Assembly (NCBI GenBank): GCA_007922225.1 | Contig: ML679961.1 | Span: 69,420,890 to 69,484,889 of the forward strand | DNA from: Emydura subglobosa | Taxonomy: Eukaryota > Chordata > Testudines > Chelidae | Length of the DNA: 64,000 bases | Reading direction: 5' to 3' | Shown here: piece after piece, positions 54,151 to 64,000 of the stretch | Position numbering within the stretch: position 1 is the first letter of the stretch | How the letters are laid out: each line of letters opens with the position of its first letter | Notes under the pieces: generated by a model | Told to the model about the DNA's origin: nothing | What the model saw: only the letters and a program-made list of their open reading frames with translations | Database searches by the model: none | Program-made: the position numbers and the translations under genes

Positions 54151-57100
54151 CAAATTGGTATATTTCTTGCCTGTTTGCTTACCTTTTTGTTTAAGGGCGT
54201 ACATACTTCTGTGATTCTATTATGTTTGCTTAGGTAGCCTCCTTGTTAAGTCTTTGGGTTTTAATTTTCTAACTTTTGACTGGAAAGCCCTTTTTAACAG
54301 CTTCATTTTTCTGAAATTCTCCTGTCTAAAGTTTAATGTTAGTTTTTGATATTCCCAGTGCAGAATTCCCCACCAAATCCTGTCCTGAATTGTGCCAGTG
54401 GATCCTAGGCAACTGTGAAGACAGTATTCATAGATATACTGTGCATATGTGTCCATCTAAAAATGTTGTATACTTCTTGAGTCAAGGAATTTACAAACAT
54501 CACTGGAGAAGCTGGTGGAGCTTGTAAGCTCTGCAAGCTGAATAGCTCTGGATTTTGTTTTTTATTCTCTTTAAAAAAAAAAAACAGAAAACCTATGAAT
54601 AGTTAAGTGCAAACAGCTATAACAAGTCTTTTAATTTTGGCTGGGACTCCAGGAGATGCTTCAAATCAGAGCATCCTCTCATCAGCATCCCCTTGCCCCC
54701 TCTCCAGCCAATGCAATCCATTATAGGCTGCACTGGCCCCTTTTGGCATCACCCCTTCCCCTTCTGCACAGTGGAGAGGGGGTGCCTGCTTTTACACTGT
54801 GGCAGCTCCGTTCCCTTTCTGCTCTTCCTCGGTGGAGTTTCTGACACTGGGGTGAATCTGTCCAATATACAAAGGATGAATCTGATTCAATATAGAAATA
54901 CATATGTATTGTGGGTACGCATGCTGTCACACTTGACAGCTTCAGGAACACATTTACTTCCCTTTGCCATTAGAATCTAGATTATCAAATCTCATGGATA
55001 AATGTAAGACACAAGTTTCTTGTTTTCTGGTAGCTGTAGTAATGAAATCTTGGTTTGCAGCAAGAGGATAGGAGCCCCATGGAAAATATTAGCATTGTCC
55101 CAAAGTGATGTCACAAGATCTTATTCTACAGATTCAAAATGTGCAGATAAAATGTCATATCAGAGAACTTTGTTAACTGGCAAAGAAATAAAGAGGCGAT
55201 ATCATTGGTGCCCTAAAAAGGAATGGAAGTCAAGTTAAGAGTAACTATACATTCATTGGTAGGCATTTAACCCAGACCAATAGAGCACAGGACACATTGC
55301 TCATTTTCCTGTGGTAAATACCAGAATAACCAAAGAAGAGCAGTGATGTATAAAATAGGTTCATGTTTAAAAATGTTTTCACAGAGCGGGTTTGGGCTTC
55401 ACTTCAGGCTGTCGTCCTGTCAGATTTCACAAACAGCAAAATGAGCCCAGGTCAGTACTTAGGCATTCCTTAGAGGTGTCTCATCTAAGTACTACAGAAA
55501 GTGGTGTTGATTCAGTAGCTGATTTCTATTTCTTATTACTTTTGTACCAGTGCCCCAACATGTATGTTTGTGTGATATATTGGGACACAGCTTAAATTCA
55601 TGAAAATTTAGCAGAGAGTGGTGGGGAGCATGGACTAGAGAAATGAGCAGAGGACTAGGGGACAGGAACCCCACACTAATCACAAGGATTTTGTGAGGAT
55701 TAATCAGTGTTTTTAAAGCACATGAAAGATAACTTGCTGGATAGTAGTAGTACTATTGCTGTGAGATATTAAACATTTGCATGTTTCATCCCAAAGGCAG
55801 TTGAATAACATGTTCAGTGGTGGATTAAATAAATCCTGCATGTAGTTAGCATATCACTGGAAATGCACCTGATAATATACGTATAACTGCAGAGCAATGA
55901 TTTCCTTTAGGTGCTACACAGTGTATAGGTGACAGAGCTTTTCCCAATATGTGTCCATCACTGTTTTCTTGGTACATGCTCAGTTTTGTCCATAATACAT
56001 TATCCGTGTAGGCAGTTTTCTTTGCTTGGGCATATGAAGAGGGAGGTGTGCAGAAGGTGGGAGGTTGACAAAACCATGCTCCTGTTTTATTGCAGGCAGT
56101 CTGTTGTTGATACAAGATTTTAGTGACAGGATATCAGATACTCATATTGCCTTAAATGTTGAATTTTAACTGACCAGGTAGACACTTCATTTTTTTATGT
56201 AATGGTGATTCTAAAGTGTGGCATTTATTTCAGAAAGTGATTGTCATTTTACTATGTTTGGTATCTTTTTCCATTTTTTTTCCATTGGAGGGCTTTAGAA
56301 TGCAGCTTGCTTTCCGACATAGTATGAATTATGAATTTTGCATATAGTTATAACATAGTTTTACCACACTTGTTCTTGAATGATAAACTGAGTAATATTC
56401 AGTTGATTTGATTTGATGTATCTTTATTTGAAGCTCAAGTTCTGAGCTCATCAGAAAGTATTTCTAGTGGCAATTTAAAATGCTGATGCTTATTTCTGTC
56501 ACCTGGAAAATATTAAAACTAGCTCCTTCTTTCTATATTCAGAAAAGAAAACAAAATCTTAGTTGAAAATTAGAGCTGCAAAAGTTTGGACAATGTAGTC
56601 TGCATCTCACAGAGCCTTCACAAGGATGAAAAGTTATTAATTTTTAATCTGAGCCCATTAAAGACCTGCTAAAGCTGCATGAGAAATTATTTTTAAAAAT
56701 TCTTTTTAGAAACCATTGTGCTTTATAAACCATGGGCCAAATTTTCAAAAGTGCTCAGTACCTACTTTTGGGACAGGATTTTCAAAACAGCTCAGTTCCC
56801 ATTAGGCATTGAAATGAAGTTGCCAGATTTTCAAATGAGAACTACTGGGTGATGAGTACTTTTTAAAATCTGTTTCTATATTATTTTTGTACATTCCTCC
56901 CATTATTCATTACAATTTAAACTAAGATTTTGTTTTAATGAATTATTTGTGTTCATGTTGCTTATAGTGGTATGCACTAATTTTTCAGTTGTCATGAGAT
57001 GTGTTATATCTTTTGCCATCATCTTGCACCAGGCTGCATTATTGTGGATTGTTGTCCTTTAAGAGACAGGTGTACATGCTTGCAGGAACTTGCAGAGATA

Positions 57101-57584
57101 CAAATACATGCACTGCGTTGTCACGCTATAATGTGTCCTTAACACCTTTTTTTTGGTATTATCTACCTTAAGGTGGGGTGTGTGTTTGGGAGGTTTTTTT
57201 TGGCATCACAGTAATTTCTTCAGCAACTGAATGTAGTGATGCAGATTTCTTCTCTTTGTGATCTTTTCTGCAGCATTTACCTATGCAAACATTCCGTTGG
57301 AATAAATGTCAGTTTTGTCCGAACTGATTGCAAGATTAGCCCCATATGGTTTTATGTCCTATTACCATTCATTTCTTTGCCTGATTTTTTAATCCATATT
57401 GAAGTCTGTGGGAGTCTTGCCATTGACTTAAATGGAACCAGGATCAAATCGTTTACAGTTGTAACTTCATAGAATTCATTTCTATAAGAAAATGAGTCAC
57501 AAAAACAGTTTTAAAAGAAGTTGAAATGAAATATTAATAAATATGGTATATACCATGATAGAAGCTCCATCCAAATTGACACGG
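54151..57584. other. No gene recognised
   Basis: AT-rich DNA. Around 56730-56850 an old repeat motif appears (GGGCCAAATTTTCAAAAGTG, CAGATTTTCAAATGAGAACT), related to the TTTTGAAAATGAGACTTAG segment near 47690. No coding feature is supported. Confidence 0.45.
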
Positions 57585-57720
57585 GATAATGGATTTTAAG
57601 GCCAGAAGGGACCATTATGACCATCTAGTCTGACATCCTACATATAACAAGGCATAAATTTTATCCAATAATTCCTGTGTCATATTTTTCTTGCAGAGTT
57701 TGGGAAGAGGAAGTTTTGCC
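57585..57720 (-). mobile_element. CR1-type LINE 3' tail
   Basis: GGCCAGAAGGGACCATTATG followed by ACCATCTAGTCTGACATCCT (57600-57640) is the reverse complement of the CR1 tail type seen at 500-550 (GGAGGTCAGACTAGAT..., ATGGTCTTTTCTGACCTTAAA). It marks the 3' end of a minus-strand copy of that subfamily. Only about 130 bp are recognisable. Confidence 0.65.
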
Positions 57721-58559
57721 AAATAACTCACCTGTTCAATTGTACAAACTTATGTGTGAGGCATGGATTTCCCCTGATTACTGAGTGCAGGCCACTGCTG
57801 CAGGCAGAATACTAGACCGCCCATTGGGCAGATCTGGTAATGCAGTTAATTTATAAGTGTACTTGAAGCTGTCCTCTTTTGTAATGTATATATTTTGGTT
57901 TTTCGTTGTAGAGAGAGAAGGAAAAAAAAATAAGGAAGATTTGAAATAGAATTAGCATTCTGATTTACTGAAATAACACCACATTTTTCTTTTTGGAGGC
58001 ATCTGGGAACAAAGAATGTTTAATAAGGGAATATGCAATGAGACTCAATTGAATAGCATTTGACAACTGAATGCAGCTTACATTGCAATGCAGTGTTCCT
58101 CTTTTTGTACACTGATGTGTTAAAGAAATACAGTCTTCAGCAATCAAGCAGCATAGGATTTATAAATTGTAACTTTAGTGGGAAAACCCCTCTTTTGTTT
58201 ACATTATCTTTAACTTTTCTAAGAGATTTGCAAACAAAAGGAAAGAAGAAAAGAAGCTATGAATGTTTACTAGTACAAAACTGAATTAGTTATCTCCAGT
58301 GAGACCTAGCAATATGTTGATTTGTACAATGAGATGGTATGAATTAAAAAAGCTAGCTCTCTAGAAAATTGGAAAAACAAATTCCATCATGGGCAACCAT
58401 AGTCGTACCCCGGCACATGGTTTAACAGTAGGATTTAAACTAGGGACCTACAGCTCCTCAGTTTAGTGCTATCCTCCAGGTGGAACAGCCAGTAGTGGGT
58501 AAAGTGTTACTCACTTTGCCAGTGGCTTAGACAACAGCCATTTGCTAGATAGCAACAGA
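57721..58559. other. No gene recognised
   Basis: AT-rich DNA. Near 58425-58445 GTAGGATTTAAACTAGGGAC resembles the reverse of a tRNA-type B box, possibly another SINE remnant, but is too short to call. Confidence 0.4.
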
Positions 58560-58815
58560 AAGTTGAGTATCAGGATTCCTGGGTTCTGTTCCTGTCTTTG
58601 GGAGGGAGTGTGTCCCAGTGGTTAGAGCAGTGGTTTCAGACAGTTTAGTCAAGTACTTGGATTTGGTGCAAAAATCTGAAAGGCAGTGTAGCTGCATGGA
58701 TGAAAATTGTTTCTGTCTGGTTAGAAACCTGTGCTCTATTTTCAAGTTTGCAGAGAGTGCCGTTGTGCAATCTCCTGGTTAATTCATTTGTAAAATGGGA
58801 GGAATTGTGCTGGCT
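58560..58815 (+). mobile_element. tRNA-derived SINE remnant (MIR-like)
   Basis: GATTCCTGGGTTCTGTTCCT (58572) resembles a B-box half of one unit, and GTGTCCCAGTGGTTAGAGCA (58610) an A box of a second. Near the end, TTAATTCATTTGTAAAATGG (58780) matches the MIR core TCATCTGTAAAATGG. The arrangement is a tRNA-derived SINE family seen widely in sauropsids. DIRS-6 begins directly after it, so the SINE was probably there first. Confidence 0.5.
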
Positions 58816-58985
58816 GCTTCTTCGAGTAGTGTTCCTGTGGGTGCTCCACTGTAAGGGTTTCTGAGTCCCTGCACTGCTGATTGGAGAACTTCACTAGCAC
58901 TGCCTCTTGGGCCCGCACATGTGCTGTTTCTCAACCAGTGTTTGGGAACTAACTGTCCTCAGTTCCTTCTCAACTGCCCCTGGAT
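58815..58985 (+). repeat. DIRS-6 left inverted terminal repeat
   Basis: The blocks GTGGGTGCTCCACTGTAAGG, GAGTCCCTGCACTGCTGATT, GGAGAACTTCACTAGC, GGGCCCGCACATGTGCTGTT and CTGTCCTCAGTTCCTTCTCA recur reverse complemented at 63650-63873 as GGGTGCTCCACTGTAGG, TATGTCCCTGTGCTACTGAT, AGAGAACTTCAATAGC, GGGCCCACACATGCACTGTC and CTGTCCTCAGTTCCTTTTCT. Confidence 0.78.
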
Positions 58986-59149
58986 AGATATGGAGCCTTT
59001 AGCTGTCCATTAGCAGATCGTTAACTCTCCTTTTCATTTGTTAATCTTAAGCTTTAGAAACCTTTTAGCTTTCTTCTGACTCTTTATGTGGCTGTGCCTA
59101 GAAGAAGAAAGAATTCCATCAGGCTGAGGACCTGGCTATGCTGGAAGCA

Positions 59150-60400
59150 CCTGACTCTCTGCCTCTTGATACCGAGATCATGGCAACAAGCCATGGCTGA
59201 CCAAGGGGTATTTCCCCGCAATCATGCCATGCTCCTTCGTTGTCAAGGGAGAGATTGGAAAGTTAGCTGGAAGGAGTTTCTCAAGATTCTTCCCAGCCTC
59301 CATATGGGACCCAATATCAACAGGGTCCAGGAATGTACCACCAGACGGCATTGCCACTATCTTGGCACAGTGAACCGTGGCCTCCACCAGGCCCTGTGCC
59401 ACCACAGTGGCCATACTGGGATCCCTGGGTGGTGCACCGACAGCCTGCCTCAGGAGCACTGAGCATTACCCAAGAACCTTCCAGGCACAACAGCCACAAC
59501 ATCACAGGCCTCAGAACCTCAAGAAGTGGAGGAACAAGAGGTAGACACAGAAGAGGGGGCAACACCCAAGGCCATATCCTCTTTGCCGGACAAAGCAGTC
59601 ATGCCATCACCTCCTTCTGCATGTTCCAAGAGCTGGCGAAAAGAGTTGCTGACACCCTCTGCATACCATTGAAGGAGGTTAAAGATACATACCACCACCT
59701 CATCAACATCCTCCATGCTTCATCTGCTTCCAAAATTTCCCCCCCAATTAACACAGCCATCCTAGACCCAACTAAGACGATGTGGCAAACCCTGGGTTCA
59801 GTGGCCCTGATATGCAACCAGGTGGCCAAAAAATATTATGTCCCTATGAAGGAATCAGAGTTCCTGTTCACCCAGTTGCCACCCAGTTCCATTGGGTGGA
59901 TGTTGTGAACTCTTGTGGCCAACAGTACCACTCTAGCAAAAAACCCTATGACAGAGACTAGAAGCGCCTTGATCTCTTAGATAGGAAGGCGTACTCCTCA
60001 GCCACCTTACAGTTTTGAATTGCCAACTACTAAGGCACTTGTGGCAAAGTATGACTGTATGACTACACGAATTACAATAAATTACACAACTTTATTGATA
60101 AACTGCCAGAGAGCTCCTGGCACTCCTTCAAGGCCATCATCCAGGAAGGGCAGCTGGTAGCACAAACATCTTTTCAATTGGCCCTTGATGCCGCCAGCTC
60201 GGCTGCTAGGACTATATCCATGGCTGTGGTGATGAGATGTGGTGATGAGATGGGATTCCTGAAGAAGTGCAGACCACAGTGGAGGGACCTCCCTTATGAG
60301 GGTGTCAAGCTCTTCGTCGAGAAGATCGAGGCCTCCCTCCACTCCTTCAAGGATTCCAGGGCCACTTTCAGGTCACTGGAAATCTACACACCAGGGTAAA
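59150..60400 (+). pseudogene. DIRS-6 gag (broken, N-terminal cluster missing)
   Basis: The expected cysteine cluster between 58985 and 59150 is not found. The middle carries PPQWPYWDPW (about 59390-59420), matching QWPYWGPW of DIRS-2. The LAP2-alpha-like domain is spread over phases: ELAKRVADTLCIPLKEV, TYHHLINIL and KKYYVPMKESEFLFTQLP (59630-59885), then KRLDLLDRKAYSSATLQF (about 59965-60018), KAIIQEGQLVAQTSFQLALD (60129-60190), AASSAARTISMAVVM (60190-60240), DLPYEGVKLFVEKIEASL and HSFKDSRATFRSLEIYT (60286-60396). The order is complete. Stops and frameshifts separate the pieces. It would form the particle of the element if intact. Confidence 0.72.
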
Positions 60401-60599
60401 AGGGACATTTTAGCCCTCAGTACCAACAAAGGTCTTATTTGTCCCAATTCCCATCACAACGGCACCATGAGCCCCAAAGGGGAAGAAAGAGAAATTCCCA
60501 AAACGGAAGCCTTCGGGCTTCCAGTCCTTGATTCAACCACCTGCCCCTAAGCACCGTTTTTGACAGGCAGGTCCAGGTACTATGAGACCTCTCCTTACT

Positions 60600-61400
60600 T
60601 TTACCTGTGCCCATGAATCTATTTAGCCTCCGTTTGGCAGCGTTCCACAGTGCCTGGGAGCGCATGACATCAGTCAGTTGGGTTCTAGAGTTCATCATAT
60701 CCAGTTATTCCATCCACTTCACCTCCCTACCCCCTCCACAGCACCCTTCCCGATACCCCTTCAGGGACCCGTCTCACAAGAGTCTATTAAGGAAGGAAAT
60801 AGATCGCCTCCTGCAATTAGGAGCCATAAAACCAATACCTCAACATCTATGAGGCAAGGAGCCCTACTCTCATTACTTCCTATTACACAAAAGGAAGGGA
60901 GGTTGGAGGCCCATCCTGTTCCTGAGAGCTCTCAACAAGTTCATCAAAGCTCAGAAGTTCAAGATGGTTACTTTATCAATGATCATTAAGTCATTGAAAC
61001 AGGGAGACTGGTTTTTGGCCATCAACTTACAAGACACCTACTTACACATTTCAATTCTGCTGGCTCACAGATTCTTTCTCAGGTTCACACTGGGACATGA
61101 CAGCTACCAATACAGAGTCCTTCCCTTTGGACTTTCATCAGCCCCGAGAGTATTTTCCAAAGTTCTCTCAGTGGTGGCAGCCCATTTATGATCACAAGGG
61201 ATAATGATCTTACCCATACTTGGACGATTGTCTCCTCAGAGCCCGGTTGCTTCAGGAGGCTTGTCGAGCCACTGAGGACGTGATACACATTTTCACAGAA
61301 ATGGGCCTACAGATCAGTTCTCAAAAGTCGACCCTCACACAAGTGCAATGCTTAGAATTCATTGGGGCCTACCAAGACGCACTACAGGCCAAAGCCTTCC
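60600..61400 (+). pseudogene. DIRS-6 reverse transcriptase (broken)
   Basis: The linker AFHSAWERMTSVSWVLEFI (60643-60700) leads to RT blocks KGGWRPILFLRALNKFIKAQ (about 60895-60954) and KFKMVTLSMIIKSLKQGDW (60958-61014). Motif A reads FLAINLQDTYLHISI, with Asn where DIRS-1 has the catalytic Asp (ALDLKDTYFHI). YQYRVLPFGLSSAPRVF and SVVAAHL follow to a stop at about 61189. After a phase change YLDD is intact at 61217-61228, continuing EACRATEDVIHIFTEMGLQI and CLEFIGAYQDALQAK. The loss of the motif A aspartate plus a frameshift inactivates it. Confidence 0.75.
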
Positions 61401-62455
61401 TACCTCAAGACAGGTTTCTATTCCCAATCTCACTTATAGACACAGCTCAGTGCAGCCCTGAAGTGCTAGCCAGAGTCTGCCTCCAGATCTTGGGGCATAT
61501 GGTGGCAAGCACAGTGGTGATTCCGCATGCCAAACTTCACATGCAATGCCTACAGCTGTGGTTCAGTTCAGTTTACAGACCAATTTACAGACAGTCTGGA
61601 CAAATCTCTGTCACTGCCCAGGATCAAGAACTCCCTGGACTGGTGGAAGAACCCGGCCAATGCATTCGAAGGGATCCCCTTTTTTCAGGCACCATCTTTG
61701 TCACTCCTTACCACTGATGCATCCCTCATTGAATGGGATATGCATTTAAATGCAAGGCAAATGGTCACCTGCAGAGAGATTCCTCCACATCAATCTCCTC
61801 TAATTGAGAGCAGTCAGGAATGCCTATGCCCATTTTCTCCTTCTGATAACAGGATCACATACGAAGATCCTAATGGACAATAGCCTGCATGTATTATTTC
61901 AACTGCCAAGGAGGAGCCAGATCGCCCTTTTTATGCTCGGAGGCAATGGAACTATGGAACTGGAACTGGTGCATCTTCCACAACGTCAACTTATCCGCGG
62001 CTTAACTCCTGGGTACACAAAACTCGATCGTGAACAAGCTCAGTCACAAATTTCAGCATGACCACAAGTGGGAGATGCTTCCCAACTTGTTCTCACGATG
62101 GGGAACACCGTCCACAAATCTGTTAGCTACTTACCAGATCAAGAAGTGTCCGCGATACCGTTTCAGGGCGGGGATCATTCAGCACTCTCTGGGCGATGCT
62201 CTCCTCCTCCCGTGGGACAAAGACCTTCTTTACACCTTCTCTCCATTTCCTGTTCTACTGAAGGTCCTGCTAAAGATAAAGAGGGATGGAGTTCACATAA
62301 TTTTGATTGCTCCCACGTGGCCGAGACAGACCTGGTACCCTTACCTGATGCAGCTTGCGGTGTGCCCACCGATATCCCTTCCAGCCACTTCGCACCTTTT
62401 CTCTCAGGGCAAGGAGCATACCATACATCCCAATCTGGGGGTCCTCTACGTTAAG
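61400..62455 (+). pseudogene. DIRS-6 RNase H and connecting region (broken)
   Basis: LDWWKNPANAFEGIPFFQ is followed by LLTTDASLIEWDMHLNARQ (about 61701-61757), which holds the first acidic residue (TDAS). In the next phases LRAVRNAYAHFLLLITGSH and KILMDN (about 61812-61880) give the second acidic motif. GGARSPFL, MELWNWNW and a region ending HKFQHDHKW follow. An open frame from 62030 (195 codons) then reads NLFSRWGTPSTNLLA, KKCPRYRF, LGDALLLPWDKDLLYTFSPF, LLKVLLKIKRDGVHIILIAP and TWPRQTWYPYLMQLAV. The same blocks are recognisable in DIRS-1 and DIRS-5. Confidence 0.7.
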
Positions 62456-62825
62456 GTATGGCTTCTACATGGTTCCAGCACCTACAGAGCTCATGCTCAA
62501 AGGAAGTGCAAGAGGTTCTACTACACAGTAGAAAGTCCTGAACATGGCGCACTTACCTGCAGAAATAGTCCAGGTTTCAGATTTGGTGCATATCCCAACA
62601 AATCTCTCCAGTGTTAGCAACTCTTCTACATATTCTGGAATATTCCCTGATCCTTAAAAAAACTGACATTATCCCTGAGCTCTCTCAGGGTCCACCTAGT
62701 AGCTATTACAGATTTTCACCAACACAGTTCTATCTTAACTGACCGCTAAAAGGTTCCTTAGGGGAATTATAAACCTCTTCCCTCAACCTTTAATTCCTAC
62801 TCCCTCATGGGACCCTAACCTACTG

Positions 62826-63470
62826 TTGAAGGGGCTGAGTAGGCCCATCACCTGTTCAGTAGGATACCTATCGATGAAAATGGTCTTTCTGATTGAGGTT
62901 ACCTCAGCTATAAGAATAAGGGAAATAGCAGCTCTGATAGTGCATCCCTCATACACAGTGTTCTTCCAAGATAAGATTACACTCAAGTTGCATCCAAGGT
63001 TCATCCCTAAAGTGACCTCCTCGTTTCACATGAATCAGGCTATTCACCTTCCTGCCTTCTACTGTAAACCTCACCGAGACAATATGGAAGCCATACTGCA
63101 TACCTTAGACATCAGGAGAGACTTGGCATTCTGCCATGATAGGACAAAAGACTTCAGGAAGTCTCCTAAACTATTTATCTTCATGGCAGAAAGGTCTAAT
63201 GGCTCAGCGCTATCAGACCAAAGACTCTCTAAGTGGGTCTTGAATGGCATCAGACAGTGCTACCAAATTTGTAACATGACCTCTCCAGACTTGATCCATA
63301 CATATGCCACAAGATTAATCTCCTCATCTGTCTCCTTCTTTAAGGTTGTTCCCATCTCAGACATCTGCAAAGCAGTGATGTGGGCGTCCACATCATCACA
63401 GAACATTATGCGATCACTGGGTACTCTGCCTCTGATGCTATCTTTAGCTCCATATTGCTATCATTTGTGA
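62826..63470 (+). pseudogene. DIRS-6 tyrosine recombinase (open, frameshifted before the nucleophile)
   Basis: A 214-codon open frame covers most of the catalytic half. MKMVFLIEVTSAIRIREIAA (about 62871-62930) holds the first catalytic Arg region, and FIFMAERSNGSAL and LSKWVLNGIRQCYQ follow. The HxxR box reads YATR (63303-63314) where DIRS-5 has AHST; His is replaced by Tyr. ISDICKAVMWAS is followed by a shift of phase: EHYAITGY, with the presumed nucleophile Tyr at 63407-63409, is encoded in the other frame. So this long open frame, the best preserved recombinase in the window, still lacks two catalytic positions. The upstream N-terminal domain (62460-62820) is in pieces. Confidence 0.75.
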
Positions 63471-63524
63471 CTAATCCGATTCTGAAAACTCAGCCCTCTA
63501 AGGGGGTACTGCTGGAGAGTCACT

Positions 63525-63610
63525 TACAATAGAGCACCCATAGGGACACTACTCGAAGAAGAAGAAGAAGAAGTTACTACCTTGTGATTCTTCAAGATGT
63601 GTCCCCTTAT
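63525..63610 (+). repeat. DIRS-6 internal complementary region with GAA expansion
   Basis: GAGCACCCATAGGGACACTA, CTCGAA, a (GAA)6 tract (63555-63573), GTTACTACC and TTCTTCAAGATGTGTCCCC form an imperfect palindrome whose arms match the two outer ends of the element. The equivalent block in DIRS-5 (44365-44385) has only GAAGAAG, so the triplet appears to have expanded here. Confidence 0.65.
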
Positions 63611-63649
63611 GCATGCTCCACTACCCACCCTCTTCTCCTCCACTTCAGA

Positions 63650-63873
63650 GTTCTTTCTATGATTCTGCAGTAGAAAAGGAACTGAGGACAGTTAACCTGT
63701 GTGCACTGGATAGTCTCAGGGTTCAGCACGAGAGACAGTGCATGTGTGGGCCCAACGGACATGGCTATTGAAGTTCTCTGATCAGTAGCACAGGGACATA
63801 GACACACCTACAGTGGAGCACCCGTAGTGGGACGCATCTCAAAGAACCATCATTACTATACAAGATGAGTAAC
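63650..63873 (+). repeat. DIRS-6 right inverted terminal repeat
   Basis: The inverted partner of 58815-58985. It ends ATCTCAAAGAACC, ATCATTACTATACAAGATGA and GTAAC, the last five bases being the same terminus as in DIRS-1 and DIRS-5. No target duplication flanks the element, as expected for recombinase-mediated integration. Confidence 0.75.
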
Positions 63874-64000
63874 TTCTTCCCTCCTAGAGTAAGGGGTTTG
63901 AGACCATGTTTAGTGATAATGAAGTGCACAGAAATATAAACAGCAGTAAGTGAAAGAGGTGAACTTAGCAGCCATGGCCTTTTGGCTTGTAGTTCATTGC

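Larger units (their letters stand above)
58815..63873 (+). mobile_element. DIRS-6: near full-length DIRS retrotransposon
   Basis: The element spans about 5.06 kb with left inverted repeat, gag, RT, RNase H, tyrosine recombinase, internal complementary region and right inverted repeat, all in the same order as DIRS-1 and DIRS-5. It is the only copy without a large foreign insertion. The left end at about 58817 (CTTCTTCGAGTAGTGTTCCT) lacks the outermost GTTAC-type bases seen at the right end (GTAAC, 63869-63873). The gag cysteine cluster seems deleted. Each enzyme carries at least one lesion. Confidence 0.83.

Noticed and set aside
1..64000. CRISPR array, bacterial operon, phage or plasmid system
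   Set aside because: No spaced identical repeats, no ribosome-binding sites before long frames and no prokaryotic proteins. The content is that of a vertebrate genome.

Overview
This is a window of vertebrate nuclear DNA, most likely from a turtle. A crocodilian or another non-avian sauropsid is the main alternative. The evidence is the repeat mixture: at least two CR1 LINE subfamilies, several DIRS-type tyrosine-recombinase retrotransposons whose gag resembles the LAP2-alpha C-terminal domain, a Penelope-like element with a GIY-YIG endonuclease segment, a MIR SINE and several small hAT/Harbinger/pogo-like MITEs. There is no bacterial gene organisation. I recognise no host protein-coding exon, tRNA, rRNA or CRISPR array. 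All recognisable coding sequence is decayed mobile-element protein, set in AT-rich intronic or intergenic DNA.

Layout. 1-565 is the 3' end of a CR1 LINE. 2.26-10.84 kb is an outer DIRS element (DIRS-1: gag, reverse transcriptase, RNase H, tyrosine recombinase, internal complementary region, right inverted repeat). Its gag is broken by the 5' part of a second, younger and CpG-rich DIRS (DIRS-2, about 4.6-7.38 kb). 11.9-15.7 kb carries a CR1 tail, an L2-like fragment, a pogo/Tigger-like MITE and an old CR1. 15.8-18.1 kb is the 5' part of DIRS-3, cut off by a 1.45-kb CR1 insertion (18.18-19.63 kb). 22.74-23.14 kb is a non-autonomous hAT element with a perfect 8-bp target duplication. 26.13-28.1 kb is a DIRS-4 gag fragment followed by two oppositely oriented, complementary pieces of a Penelope-like element. 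33-36 kb holds MITEs, a MIR and an L2 scrap. 37.67-44.70 kb is DIRS-5, carrying a CR1 fragment lacking both ends (minus strand) and a solo LTR inside its gag, with another CR1 3' end directly abutting its right terminus (44.69-45.63 kb). 48.15-49.40 kb is an L2/L3-like LINE 3' end invaded by a MITE with a perfect 26-bp inverted repeat. 52.3-54.15 kb is an ancient minus-strand CR1. 58.8-63.87 kb is DIRS-6, nearly full length.

How the parts work together. In an active DIRS element, gag packages the RNA, RT and RNase H copy it, the inverted terminal repeats and internal complementary region allow a circle to be closed, and the tyrosine recombinase integrates the circle. Every copy here carries stops, frameshifts or catalytic substitutions, so none can act alone. 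The value of the window is its record of nesting order, relative age and rearrangement.
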